Source: Bryobacteraceae bacterium (GTDB lineage Bacteria > Acidobacteriota > Terriglobia > Bryobacterales > Bryobacteraceae). Taken from it: 64,000 bases of DNA. Position numbers and translations under genes: made by a program. Numbering within the stretch: position 1 is the first letter of the stretch; each line of letters opens with the position of its first letter. The stretch spans positions 37,475 to 101,474 of the forward strand of contig JAHCHE010000013.1 in assembly GCA_026129905.1 (NCBI GenBank), given 5' to 3'. Under the pieces are notes generated by a model. The model was not told the DNA's origin and made no database searches. It saw only the letters and a list, made by a program, of their open reading frames with translations. Positions 32,461 to 41,245 of this stretch are shown here, piece after piece.

Positions 32461-33243
32461 CTAGTGGGCAGCCACCCGCCTGCCGCCGAACAGCCATGCC
32501 GTGACCAGGTCGATTCCGAATCCCGCAATCGCCGAGATCACGACGGCGATGATGCCGTACGCCAGCGCGTGCTCGTGCGACAGGCCGGCGAGCCACGCCG
32601 GAAAACCCGCCGCCTCCACCTTGAGGTCCTGGGACGCCACGCCGACCACCGCGCGGTCGCGGCACTCATAAGCGCGCACCTGGTATACGCCGGCGTGCGC
32701 CCGCTTGGGCAATCGGAAATCCACCGAATAGGGCGTCGCTCCGCCCGCCGGCGTCCCCATTTTCACTCCGTCGCGGACCAGTTGATACAGGCCCTCCTGC
32801 GCCTTCAGCGTAAGCCAGCTCGCCAGAACGATGTCGGTGTCCTGGTGCGGCTCGATGTGCATCTGGTGCTTGATGGCGGCTTCGTCGAGCTGGTGCTCTT
32901 CCATCGCGTTGCGGCTGAGGAAGTATCGAACCGCGCCATCGCTGAACCGCAGAAAAATGGATGGCACCCCGGAGACGTGCACCTTCCCGGAATTGATCCA
33001 AATGGGCCCCGCCCTCGTTTTGCGATTGAACGTTTCCTCTTTCTCGCCCCCAACCACCAGAACGACTACCTTCGATCCCTCGGCAACCTCGCCCTCGATC
33101 TGCACTCGCGCTCCGCTGTAGAAGGCGTCCATGTGAATCGTTTCGGGGGCCACTTTCAGCGTCGGCCTGCGGCGCTCCGGAATAACCGGCGCCGCCGCCA
33201 GCCCCGCCGTGACCGTTAGCAATATCAAGGTTCGGCGCGTCAT
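32461..33243 (-). CDS. TIGR02186-family transmembrane protein
   Basis: 260 residues: signal peptide (RTLILLTVTAGLAAAPV), a periplasmic beta domain (HMDAFYSGARVQIEGEVAEG ... VVVLVVGG), and a C-terminal membrane helix (YGIIAVVISAIAGFGIDLVT). This matches the TIGR02186 family, typically encoded next to TauE/SafE-type sulfite/anion exporters, and here it starts 2 bases after the exporter stop. The role is unproven; probably an accessory envelope subunit of the exporter. ATG 33243 is supported by the signal peptide. The frame is open far upstream, but there it is only the antisense-like shadow of the exporter gene. Confidence 0.75.
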   Translation of the reverse strand: MTRRTLILLTVTAGLAAAPVIPERRRPTLKVAPETIHMDAFYSGARVQIEGEVAEGSKVVVLVVGGEKEETFNRKTRAGPIWINSGKVHVSGVPSIFLRFSDGAVRYFLSRNAMEEHQLDEAAIKHQMHIEPHQDTDIVLASWLTLKAQEGLYQLVRDGVKMGTPAGGATPYSVDFRLPKRAHAGVYQVRAYECRDRAVVGVASQDLKVEAAGFPAWLAGLSHEHALAYGIIAVVISAIAGFGIDLVTAWLFGGRRVAAH

Positions 33244-33245
33244 GG

Positions 33246-34163
33246 CTAGTGCGTCTTGGCGGGATGCGCCAGCAGCGTGGCTGGCGTGAGCGTCAGCCCC
33301 ACCGCCATCTGAATAGTCACTATGAGCACGATGCTGGCAAGAATGATTTTGAGGTGGTCTCCGTTGAGGTACCGGTTCACCCGCGCTCCCAGTTGCGCCC
33401 CGATGGTCGAACCGGCGGCCACCAGCAGCGCCAGCACCAGGTCCACCGTGTTGTTGGTCACCGCGTGCATGATCGTCATCCCGGTACACGTGAAAAGGAT
33501 TTGAAACAGGTCCGTCCCCACCACCACCCGCATCGGCATCCGAAGGATGTACACCATCATCGGCACCATGATGAAGCCGCCGCCCACCCCCATGATGGCG
33601 GCCAGCAGCCCCTTGATCCCGCAGAGCAGATACGGCGCGAAGATCGAAGCCTGAATGCCGGACTGCGGGAAGTTGATCTGAAGCGGGAGCTTGCCGAAGA
33701 CGCCGACCGGACGCACGGTGGTGGCCGCCCGCGGGACCAGCGATCCCCGGCGGAGGCTGTGCAGTCCTTCCACGAACATGTACGTACCGACCCCCGCCAG
33801 CACCACGATATAGGTCAGTGTGATGAAGAGGTCGGCCGTGCCCGCGGCGCGTAGTTCCTTGATCAGCCGCACCCCAACCCATGCGCCGCTCAGCCCGCCA
33901 AGCAGCAGCAGAGCGCCCATCCGGTGATCGACGTTGCCCATGCGAAAGTGCGCCGCCATCCCCGAGGAGGACGTCGCCACGATCGCGCACGTGTCCGAGG
34001 CCGCCGCAACCGTCGGCGGCACGCCGAGCAGCATCAAGATAGGCATCAGCAGGAAGCCGCCCCCGACGCCCAGTAGCCCGGAGAGAAACCCGACCAGCGC
34101 CCCGGCGCCGCTCACGGCGAAGATGTTGATGCTGATTCCAGCAACGGGCAGGAAGATCTCCAT
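33246..34163 (-). CDS. TauE/SafE-family sulfite/organosulfur anion exporter
   Basis: 305 residues, polytopic membrane protein with the family's internal duplication: FLSGLLGVGGGFLLMPILML in the first half and LLAAIMGVGGGFIMVPMMV in the second. TauE/SafE proteins export sulfite, sulfoacetate and related anions. ATG 34163 lacks a clear ribosome site and follows the palindrome at 34171-34182. First gene of a two-gene operon with the TIGR02186 partner, 2 bases apart. Divergent from the 34384 membrane-protein gene across a region with two palindromes. Confidence 0.85.
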   Translation of the reverse strand: MEIFLPVAGISINIFAVSGAGALVGFLSGLLGVGGGFLLMPILMLLGVPPTVAAASDTCAIVATSSSGMAAHFRMGNVDHRMGALLLLGGLSGAWVGVRLIKELRAAGTADLFITLTYIVVLAGVGTYMFVEGLHSLRRGSLVPRAATTVRPVGVFGKLPLQINFPQSGIQASIFAPYLLCGIKGLLAAIMGVGGGFIMVPMMVYILRMPMRVVVGTDLFQILFTCTGMTIMHAVTNNTVDLVLALLVAAGSTIGAQLGARVNRYLNGDHLKIILASIVLIVTIQMAVGLTLTPATLLAHPAKTH

Positions 34164-34170
34164 TGCGATA

Positions 34171-34182
34171 TTCTTATAAGAA
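34171..34182 (-). promoter_or_regulatory. 12-bp palindrome just upstream of the exporter start
   Basis: TTCTTATAAGAA is a perfect palindrome ending 8 bases before the exporter ATG. Its position overlaps where the ribosome site or promoter -10 (TATAAG) would be, so a bound regulator would block expression. Read together with the second palindrome at 34198-34212. Confidence 0.4.
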
Positions 34183-34197
34183 AGTCGGCCCCGCTTT

Positions 34198-34212
34198 CCC
34201 CATAATATGGGG
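34198..34212 (-). promoter_or_regulatory. CsoR/CstR-like G-tract palindrome, candidate operator
   Basis: CCCCATA-A-TATGGGG has 7-bp perfect arms around one central base, 34 bp upstream of the exporter start. C/G-tract palindromes with an AT centre are typical of operators for CsoR-family repressors; in that family CstR senses persulfide and controls TauE-type sulfur genes in Firmicutes. The match is to the general pattern only, and no CsoR-family gene lies in this window. Confidence 0.4.
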
Positions 34213-34383
34213 CCATCAAGAGTATACATCGACCAGGACGCCCGATTGTAGTATTTTTGACCGGAATATCTGTAGAAGAATTCGACACCGGCTGGCGCCA
34301 TGGAGCTGGCGCAGCGCGCCACCCGCATGGCCTGCCTCTGGAGCGGGGCCTTGCGCGCCGGCAAAGGGAGGTGATCGAATCGC

Positions 34384-34788
34384 ATGCTTCTCCGGGCGGT
34401 AGCCATCTGGTTTGCGCTTGTGGCGGTGGCGATCGCCAACGGCGCGGCCCGCAACGCCTGGATTATGCCGCGCTTTGGCGAACTGGCGGCTCACGCCCTG
34501 AGTACCGTCTCTCTCTGCGCGGCGATCTTCGTCGTGTCCTGGCTTTCCATCCGCTGGCTGCGCCCGGCCGGTCCGCGAGCCGCCTTGCGCATCGGCGGCC
34601 TGTGGCTCCTGCTGACGGTCGCCTTTGAGTTCCTCGCCGGGCATTACCTTTTCGGAAACCCGTGGAGCCGACTGTTCGCCGACTATAACCTCCTCGCGGG
34701 GCGCGTCTGGGTATTCGTGCTCGCAACCACGTTGCTGGCCCCGCTCCTGGCCGGCCGCGCCCGCCGAATGTGGCCGGCTCGCGCTTGA
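34384..34788 (+). CDS. Small four-helix membrane protein, function unknown
   Basis: 134 residues with four predicted membrane helices (AIWFALVAVAIANGAA; STVSLCAAIFVVSWLSI; IGGLWLLLTVAFEFLAGHYL; VFVLATTLLAPLLAG). The ribosome site AAAGGGAGGTGATC, 9 bases before ATG 34384, is an almost perfect anti-SD match, the strongest in the window. No family is recognised. A decayed copy of its 3' end lies at about 29.73-29.80 kb. It ends 26 bases before the baeRF-like start. Confidence 0.65.
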   Translation: MLLRAVAIWFALVAVAIANGAARNAWIMPRFGELAAHALSTVSLCAAIFVVSWLSIRWLRPAGPRAALRIGGLWLLLTVAFEFLAGHYLFGNPWSRLFADYNLLAGRVWVFVLATTLLAPLLAGRARRMWPARA

Positions 34789-34814
34789 CGCTGAGGCACA
34801 CGCCCTGGGAAGCA

Positions 34815-36005
34815 ATGGCATTCCAGTTGCCCGTTTCTTCCAGCGCGGAGCAGACACAATCGCCGTCGAAGGAAATCGCCGCTTCCATCGAGGAGAGTCT
34901 GGAACGCCTTCTGGCCTTCGAGCCGGTTGCCTTCCCCGTGATCAGCTTGTACTTAAACACCCAGGCGGACCAGCACGGCCGCGACAACTTCGCTCCGTTC
35001 CTCACCAAGGAACTCGCCGCCCGCGGCAAGACCATCCCGCCCGGCTCGGCCGAACGTGAGAGCTTTGATCAGGATGCGCAGAAAATCCTCGGCTTTCTCG
35101 AAAACGACCTGACGCCGGAGGCCAACGGCGTTGCGATCTTCGCCTGCGCGGCGGCCGATCTGTTCGAGGCGATTCAGCTCTCCGCGCCCATCGACGAGCA
35201 CAAGCTCTACGTCTACCACCAGCCGCACCTTTACCACCTTGCGCGGCTGGAGGACGAGTATCCGCGCTACGCGGCCGTGCTGACCAACTCCAACTCCGCG
35301 CGCATCTTCGTCTTTGGCCTGGGCGAGACCATCTGGGCGGAGCAGGTGAATGGAACGAAGGTGAACCGCGTGAAGGTGGGCGGCTGGTCGCAAGCGCGCT
35401 ATCAGCGGCGCGTCGAGAACGCGCAGCGCGACCACGCGAAGGAACTGGTGGCCGCCCTCGACCGCGTCGTGCAGGAGGACCAGGTCAAGCATGTGATTCT
35501 GGCCGGCGAGCCGCAAACGACGGCCGTTCTCCGGGACCAACTGCCGAAATCTATCGCCGGCCTGGTGGTCGATGTACTGAAGATCGATTTGAATGCTTCC
35601 GACCGGGAGGTGTTCGAGGCAACGCTCGATCGGCTGCGCCAGGAAGACGCCCGGACGGACGCGGAAAAGGTGGAGCGCCTGTTCTCGGAATACCGCGCGC
35701 GGGGCTTGGCGTGCGTCGGAATGCAGGACACGCTCGAAGCCTTGGCAAACGGACAGGCGCACGAATTGCTGATCAGCGCTTCGCTCGAACAGACCCGCGG
35801 CGGCGAGGAAGCGGTGGACGCGACGCTGGCGCCCGAGACGCCGGACTCCGAAGGCGGAACCGGCAGCGACGAGCCCCGTTCCGTCCACGTCTCCGACCTG
35901 CTCGTAACCAAGGCCGGGCAGACTGACGCCGCCGTCACGTTCATCCAGGATCCGGCGCTGCTGGAGTCCGTCGAAGGCGTGGGCGCTTTCCTCCGCTGGC
36001 GGTAA
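34815..36005 (+). CDS. Bacterial eRF1-like (baeRF/Vms1-type) protein
   Basis: 396 residues from ATG 34815. The central part VGGWSQARYQRRVENAQRDH followed by AKELVAALDR is the hallmark of bacterial relatives of eRF1/Vms1 (baeRF and VLRF1 groups), which bind the ribosomal A-site and release or cleave stalled peptidyl-tRNA. The N-terminal domain (VISLYLNTQADQHGRDNFAP) and C-terminal L7Ae-like domain (LACVGMQDTLEALANGQAHE) complete the eRF1-like order. The catalytic GGQ is not conserved; GGWSQ or a nearby Gln would be the candidate loop. Cytoplasmic; role inferred as ribosome rescue or translation stress. Confidence 0.7.
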   Translation: MAFQLPVSSSAEQTQSPSKEIAASIEESLERLLAFEPVAFPVISLYLNTQADQHGRDNFAPFLTKELAARGKTIPPGSAERESFDQDAQKILGFLENDLTPEANGVAIFACAAADLFEAIQLSAPIDEHKLYVYHQPHLYHLARLEDEYPRYAAVLTNSNSARIFVFGLGETIWAEQVNGTKVNRVKVGGWSQARYQRRVENAQRDHAKELVAALDRVVQEDQVKHVILAGEPQTTAVLRDQLPKSIAGLVVDVLKIDLNASDREVFEATLDRLRQEDARTDAEKVERLFSEYRARGLACVGMQDTLEALANGQAHELLISASLEQTRGGEEAVDATLAPETPDSEGGTGSDEPRSVHVSDLLVTKAGQTDAAVTFIQDPALLESVEGVGAFLRWR

Positions 36006-36057
36006 ACCCGCTCCTATCCGCCGCTGCGCGTCCCGGAACCTGAAATAATGTACCGCG

Positions 36058-38172
36058 ATGCGCTATCACTGCCTCGTGTTGAGTTCCGCGCTCGCGTGCG
36101 CCATAGCCGCGGGCCAAACTGCCTCCGAGCTGGATTTCCTCACCGGCCTCACCGAATTCCACGACGTCCGCGAGACGCTGCCCCGCTACATGAAGGCCGA
36201 GGCCCGGAAACTCCTGGACGCGCGCCGGCAAACGGTCGAGCGGATCGCAACGGCCGCGGACGTGGACGCGCGGCGCGCGCACATCCGAAAGAGCTTCCTG
36301 GCCGCGCTCGGCGGCTTGCCGGAGCGCTCCCCCATGAATCCGCGCGTCGTCGGGCAGATCGACCGCGGCGACTACCGCATCGAGAAGATCGTCTTCCAGA
36401 GCCAGCCAGGCTTCTTCGTCACCGCCAACCTCTACCTGCCGAAGAAGGGTGCGCCGCCGTACCCGGCCGTCTTGTACCCGCTGGGGCACGAACCCGGCGG
36501 AAAGGCTTACCCGGTCTGGCAGCAGATGCTCGGCTCGCTGGCCGCTAAAGGATACGTTGCGCTCACCTGGGACCCCCTCGGCCAGGGCGAGCGGGTCCAG
36601 CTTTGGGACCGGAGCACCGGCGAGCCGCGGCTCGGCAACTCCACCACCGAGCACACCGTCATCGGCCTTCAGTGCCTGCTGGCGGGCGACAACCTCGCGC
36701 GCTACACCATCTGGGACGGCATGCGCGCCCTCGATTACCTGCTGTCGCGTCCCGAGGTGGATCCGAAGCGCATCGCCTGCGCCGGCAATTCCGGCGGCGG
36801 CACCCACACGGCCTACCTTTCGGCGCTGGACGACCGCATTCAGGTGGCCGCGCCTTCCTGCTACATCACCTCCTGGTGGCGGCTGCTGAACACCATCGGC
36901 CCGCAGGACGCCGAGCAGAACCTGCCGCCGTGGCTCGCCGACGGCCTTGACCACCCCGATTTCCTCCTCGCCTTCGCGCCAAAACCCTACCTGGTGCTTT
37001 CGGCGATCCGCGACTTCTTCTCCATCTCCGGCGCGCGCGAATCCTACCGCGAGGCGCGCGCCGTCTACGAGAAGATCGGCGCGGCCGAGCGTATCCGCAT
37101 GGTGGACGCCGACGACGGCCACGGCTATTCCAAGCCGCGCCGCATGGCCGCCTACCAATGGTTCGCCCGTTGGCTGAAAGGCGCCGAGGACAACGAGCCC
37201 GAGCCTGAGATTCCGCTCTCGAGCGTTGAAGAGCTGAACTGCACCGACTCCGGCCAACTCGCTACCTCGCTCGGCGGCGAGACCGTCTACACGCTGAACC
37301 GCAGGCGCGCCGCCGAAGCCATCCAAAAGCGTCCCGCCTTCGACCTCGCCGAGGTCCGCCGTCTCTCTGCCTTCGAGCCGCGCCCGGGCCAGGTGACCGC
37401 CTGGCCGTACGGCGCCATCGACAGGGACGGCTTCCGCATCGAGAAGTGGGTCTACGAAAGCGAGCCCGGCATTCTGCTTCCAGCGCTGGTATACGCGCCG
37501 TCTGGCGAGGGCCGCAAACCCGCCGTCATCATCGCCGACGGGCGCGGCAAGTCGAATGCCGCCGCCGAGGCCGAAGCGCTGGTTCGAACCGGAACGGTCG
37601 TTCTATCCGTCGACCTGCGCGGGCTCGGTGAAACCCGTCCCGAGGAAGCCACCAAAGGCTCGGAGTGGATCCGCTACTTCGGCGATTTCGACAGCGCGAT
37701 GACCGGCCTGCTGATCGGCCGCCCGCTGCTTGGCATGCGAGCGCGCGATTTCCACCAGGCCGTCAACCTACTCGCCGCGCGCGCCGACGTGGACCCCGGA
37801 CGCATCGCTGCCATCGGCCGAGGTTCCGCCGCCGTGCCCGCGTTGCACGCTGCGGCCCTGGATCCGCGCATCGGAAAACTCGCGCTGGACGACATGCTGG
37901 TCTCCTATCGCGCGGCGGTGGAATCCTACGCCCACCGGCAGTTGTTCGAGAACGCCGTGCGGGGCGTCCTGAAGGCGTACGACCTGCCCGACCTCGCGGC
38001 CGCTCTGAACCCCCGCCCCGTCTGGATCGTCGACGCCGCGGACCCCATGGGCCGCACCCTGGCGGAAGAATCGGTCCGAAGCGAATACGGCCCGCGCGCG
38101 GCCGCCGTCCGCATTGTCCGCCGCGGTCCTAACGAGTCTGCCGCCGCGACGTTTCTCGCGATGCTGAAGTAG
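36058..38172 (+). CDS. Secreted tandem alpha/beta hydrolase (acetyl-xylan-esterase-like)
   Basis: 704 residues with a signal peptide (LVLSSALACAIAAGQ). Two alpha/beta hydrolase domains: residues 70-390 with the nucleophile elbow GNSGGG, an acid and a C-terminal His (DADDGHGYS), similar to carbohydrate esterases of the CE7/CE15 type; and residues 440-700, where the elbow reads GRGSAAV and lacks the normal GxSxG. The second domain is probably non-catalytic or altered. Substrate inferred to be esterified xylan or glucuronoxylan. The last 44 bases overlap the convergent DUF4091 gene. Confidence 0.72.
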   Translation: MRYHCLVLSSALACAIAAGQTASELDFLTGLTEFHDVRETLPRYMKAEARKLLDARRQTVERIATAADVDARRAHIRKSFLAALGGLPERSPMNPRVVGQIDRGDYRIEKIVFQSQPGFFVTANLYLPKKGAPPYPAVLYPLGHEPGGKAYPVWQQMLGSLAAKGYVALTWDPLGQGERVQLWDRSTGEPRLGNSTTEHTVIGLQCLLAGDNLARYTIWDGMRALDYLLSRPEVDPKRIACAGNSGGGTHTAYLSALDDRIQVAAPSCYITSWWRLLNTIGPQDAEQNLPPWLADGLDHPDFLLAFAPKPYLVLSAIRDFFSISGARESYREARAVYEKIGAAERIRMVDADDGHGYSKPRRMAAYQWFARWLKGAEDNEPEPEIPLSSVEELNCTDSGQLATSLGGETVYTLNRRRAAEAIQKRPAFDLAEVRRLSAFEPRPGQVTAWPYGAIDRDGFRIEKWVYESEPGILLPALVYAPSGEGRKPAVIIADGRGKSNAAAEAEALVRTGTVVLSVDLRGLGETRPEEATKGSEWIRYFGDFDSAMTGLLIGRPLLGMRARDFHQAVNLLAARADVDPGRIAAIGRGSAAVPALHAAALDPRIGKLALDDMLVSYRAAVESYAHRQLFENAVRGVLKAYDLPDLAAALNPRPVWIVDAADPMGRTLAEESVRSEYGPRAAAVRIVRRGPNESAAATFLAMLK

Positions 38173-39994
38173 CCGCGATCTTCTGGCCCGCGGCGTTTCG
38201 CGCCTGGTCCCAGACGTCCGGATTGTTCTTCCAGATCTCGGTGTCGAGCATGGCCGCCCGGCCGAACGGGTTCTTGTAGATCACGCCGTTCACCAGCGCG
38301 TCGGAAGCGTCCTTGCTTCCGGTGCGCTCCTCCAACAGCCGGAAGTACTCGTAATCCTGCAAGCCGCGCCGCTGCGCCTTCAGTCGGATGCTCGCGACCG
38401 GATCGCGGTAGCCCATCACCGCGCCGCGATAGATAAGCTGGCCGGAGCCGTTGTAGATCCGCCCCGGCTCCTTGAAGTTCTCCGCCTCATACCACGACGC
38501 GAAGGCGTTCCAGTCGAACTCCCACTCCACCCAGCCCGACCGGTATTTCCAGCCGGCCCAGCCGATCGCGCGGTTGACCAGAAGGTCCAGGTCCAGAAAC
38601 GTGTTGGAGCCGCAGCCGGAGTTCTTGCGCTGCTCGTAGATCATCGGCCCGTAGAACCACGCCTCGACGCCCCGCTGCCGGAAGTGGTTCACCGTGTCGA
38701 TGTCGAACGCCACCGTGTGGCACACCCACAGCTCCACCTCGGCCGAGAGTTTCTCCATCGCCTCCCGCGTGTAGCCGCCATCCACCCGATATTTGAACCA
38801 GCCGCGGCCCATTGCCTCGTGAAGAAGCCGCCCATAGTAAAGCATCTTCTCGTACGCGGCCTCGTAGTACGATTCGTCGAGCCCGTCCAGAAAGGCGACC
38901 TTCATCACCTTGCGCCATTCCGGCTTGCCGTCGAGATGCTCCCGCACCTGCCGCGCCGTCTCTTTCCACACCGCCTCGTACTCCGGCGTCCGACCCCCTT
39001 CGGGCAAGGCCATCGGCCACGCGCGGCTCCTCGATTCGCCTTTTTCGATATCGAACGGCAGCATCAGGTGCGAGACCGGAACGCCGTAGCCCGGGCCCCG
39101 GTACCCGTGTGTTTCCGTGAACGCAGACCCGTCAAGATAATGAGAAATTCGCCGGTCGTATTCGGTCCAGTCGAGCGAGACCTTCGTCCCGGAGACGCTC
39201 AGCTTCGGGCGGTACGCGTAAATAAGCGGATGAAAACGGTGCTGGCGCGCGATCTGGTAATAACGCAGTTCTTCATCAGGCGGCATCTGCCGCATCGAGC
39301 CGTTCCAGATGTCGCCCTTCAGGTTCGTCTCGTGCGGCAGCGCGAAATCCCATAGGTCCAGGGTGACCTCGAGGGCGTCCTGACCGCCCTTCCACCGCAC
39401 CGGCAGCTTCCCCGAGTAGCGTCCCGGAGGCGCGGCGGCGCGTTCGTAAGGCACGTAAATGTCGATCCACAGCGCGTGGTTCTTCTGGCCGGGAATGTTG
39501 TTATAGAGGTCGGGGATCGAAAATGGAAACGCGGTCCCCAGCCGCGCCGGACGCTTCGGCATCAGCGCGTCCGGATACCACGCCGGCCCCAGCGACGTGC
39601 CCTCGTAGCCCGTGGACGGTCGCCTTACCTGGACGTACCACTCCTTGAACAGCTCCACCGTCCAGCCCGCCGCTTTCCCGTCGGCGGAGTGTCTCAGCTC
39701 AAACGCGTCGGCGTCAACCTCATCCACCGGTTCGCTTGCGTCGATGATGACCTGGAACGACACGTATTCGTTGCGCGCAGCCTTCAGCGAAATGGTTTGG
39801 GACGCCGCGTTCCAGAAGGAGTTTGAGGCGCGGTAGTCGCCGGTCGGGTAGTCGCGATGGATGTCCTTCCGGTCTTCGAGCAATTTGCCCGTGACGGGAT
39901 TGACCCGAACGCCGTCGCCGACGGCCCAGACGGTCACCCCCGCGGGGCAGGCCGGCGCCAGCGCCAGTGCGAAGAGAAGTGCGAGCGCTCTCAT
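38129..39994 (-). CDS. Secreted DUF4091/GH123-like protein
   Basis: 621 residues with a signal peptide (LALLFALALAPACPAG). An N-terminal beta domain (40-210) is followed by a TIM-barrel region (LYNNIPGQKNHALWIDIYVP onwards) and the DUF4091 block (RRGLQDYEYFRLLEERTG, SGWVEWEFDWNAF). DUF4091 is the catalytic part of GH123-type hexosaminidases; catalytic Asp-Glu candidates lie in FLDGLDESYYE. It starts one base after the stop of the exported isomerase gene, forming a two-gene operon. Presumed glycan-degrading role; substrate not determinable. Confidence 0.7.
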   Translation of the reverse strand: MRALALLFALALAPACPAGVTVWAVGDGVRVNPVTGKLLEDRKDIHRDYPTGDYRASNSFWNAASQTISLKAARNEYVSFQVIIDASEPVDEVDADAFELRHSADGKAAGWTVELFKEWYVQVRRPSTGYEGTSLGPAWYPDALMPKRPARLGTAFPFSIPDLYNNIPGQKNHALWIDIYVPYERAAAPPGRYSGKLPVRWKGGQDALEVTLDLWDFALPHETNLKGDIWNGSMRQMPPDEELRYYQIARQHRFHPLIYAYRPKLSVSGTKVSLDWTEYDRRISHYLDGSAFTETHGYRGPGYGVPVSHLMLPFDIEKGESRSRAWPMALPEGGRTPEYEAVWKETARQVREHLDGKPEWRKVMKVAFLDGLDESYYEAAYEKMLYYGRLLHEAMGRGWFKYRVDGGYTREAMEKLSAEVELWVCHTVAFDIDTVNHFRQRGVEAWFYGPMIYEQRKNSGCGSNTFLDLDLLVNRAIGWAGWKYRSGWVEWEFDWNAFASWYEAENFKEPGRIYNGSGQLIYRGAVMGYRDPVASIRLKAQRRGLQDYEYFRLLEERTGSKDASDALVNGVIYKNPFGRAAMLDTEIWKNNPDVWDQARNAAGQKIAATSASRETSRRQTR

Positions 39995-39995
39995 T

Positions 39996-40898
39996 TCATC
40001 CTTCCTGTTGAATCCCGCGCGTCACCGTCTCCAGAAACTCGCGCGCGCGCCGCGCCAGCGCATCCACTCCGTCCGCGGTCTTGGGGCGCTCCAATAGCGG
40101 CTCGAAGATGTTCTCGCAGGCCAGCGGCATCGTCAGCCCGGTCCGCGCCACCGGCGTAAGCAGCCGGTAGTGATCGATCTCGCCGAAGCCCGGGCCGCAA
40201 TCCTCGTCCTTGGGCCAGTTCCGGTGATCCTTAATGGCGAACGCGCGGATGTCCCGCCAGCACTCCTGGATGTCGGGAATGGGATCGTTGTCCTCGTAAT
40301 CGAGCACGTTCCCGGCGTCGTAACACATCAGGACGGCCTCCTCGCCGGTATCCCGCAGCATCCTGCTGATCATCTGGCCCGTCGCCGTGTTGCCGCCGTG
40401 CTGCTTCACCACCACCGTTACGCCGGCCTTTCTCGCGATCGGCCCGACGTATTTCAGGCAGCGAATCGCGTTCTCATACTCCCCCGGCCGCGTTCGGCCG
40501 AACGTCAGCACAAACGGAATCCTAGCCGCCGCCGCCTGTTCCACCCGCATCGCGTGCAGCTTTCCCGCATCGGGCTCTTCGAGGTTGACGGTGGAGAACA
40601 TCATTACCGGCTCCAGCCCCGCGGCCCGCGTTGTTGCGGCGAGGTCGGCGGCCGCCTTGGGCGGTTCAGATGGCTCGATCAGCGGCGCCCGCTTCCCGCT
40701 TTTGTCCGGATGGTTGTTGCCCCACGCCGCGAACTTGTAGCCCGCGCTGGCGATGCCTTCCAGCGCGCGTTCAAAAGGAAACGGCGAATAGGGCAGGGTC
40801 ATGCAGGCGATCTGAAACTTGGTGAGCGCGCCGCTCTGCGCCAGGGCAGGCCGCGCCAGCGCGCCGATTCCGAGCTTAAGAGAATCCCGTCGTGTCAT
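39996..40898 (-). CDS. Tat-exported sugar-phosphate isomerase/epimerase-like TIM barrel
   Basis: 300 residues from ATG 40898. It opens with a twin-arginine leader (TRRDSLKLGIGALARPALAQ). The body is a xylose-isomerase-like TIM barrel (AP-endonuclease 2 fold), with metal-site candidates in VVVKQHGGN, MCYDAGNVLDY, FAIKDHRN and ACENIF. Export of an isomerase-fold enzyme is common in Acidobacteria and Planctomycetes and fits extracytoplasmic sugar processing. Directly coupled to the DUF4091 gene (1-base gap). Upstream is a gene-free scarred region. Confidence 0.75.
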   Translation of the reverse strand: MTRRDSLKLGIGALARPALAQSGALTKFQIACMTLPYSPFPFERALEGIASAGYKFAAWGNNHPDKSGKRAPLIEPSEPPKAAADLAATTRAAGLEPVMMFSTVNLEEPDAGKLHAMRVEQAAAARIPFVLTFGRTRPGEYENAIRCLKYVGPIARKAGVTVVVKQHGGNTATGQMISRMLRDTGEEAVLMCYDAGNVLDYEDNDPIPDIQECWRDIRAFAIKDHRNWPKDEDCGPGFGEIDHYRLLTPVARTGLTMPLACENIFEPLLERPKTADGVDALARRAREFLETVTRGIQQEG

Positions 40899-41057
40899 AT
40901 GGATTCCATCATGCATCAACCGCGGACGGCACGGCGCGGCCAGGCGTCCGGTGCTATCCTACAGATGCGGCAGGAGGGCTTGTGGAATCCGGGCCTGTCT
41001 TCTGTGACAATCGGGCGGAAGATCGGTACGTGTTGTGTTTCTCGAAGCAGGCATCGG

Positions 41058-41226
41058 ATGGAGAAACCACTTGCGAAGGAGGCTGGCGACAAGGTCGAAC
41101 TGAAGCCGGAGACATTGCTGGCGTATGAGATGCATATCGCTTCAGTTGACTCCGCCGGCGACCAGCTTCAGCGCGACGATCGCCAGTTTCTCTGGGCGGA
41201 CGCGTGTCCCGAAAGGATTGCCCAAC
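41058..41226 (+). pseudogene. Truncated N-terminal fragment of an acidobacterial conserved protein
   Basis: ATG 41058 opens a frame reading VELKPETLLAYEMHIASVDS ... RDDRQFLWADACPERIAQL. The pattern 'L(K/R)PET..A(F/Y)..Y(V/I)A ... (G/R)xFLWxDxxPERxxQ' is familiar to me from secreted Solibacter-type proteins. After about 56 codons the sequence runs straight into the antisense of the decayed copy described in the next entry, and no signal peptide precedes it. It is a broken gene truncated at the junction near 41226. Confidence 0.5.
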
Positions 41227-41245
41227 TGAACAGCCTGAAGCGCGC

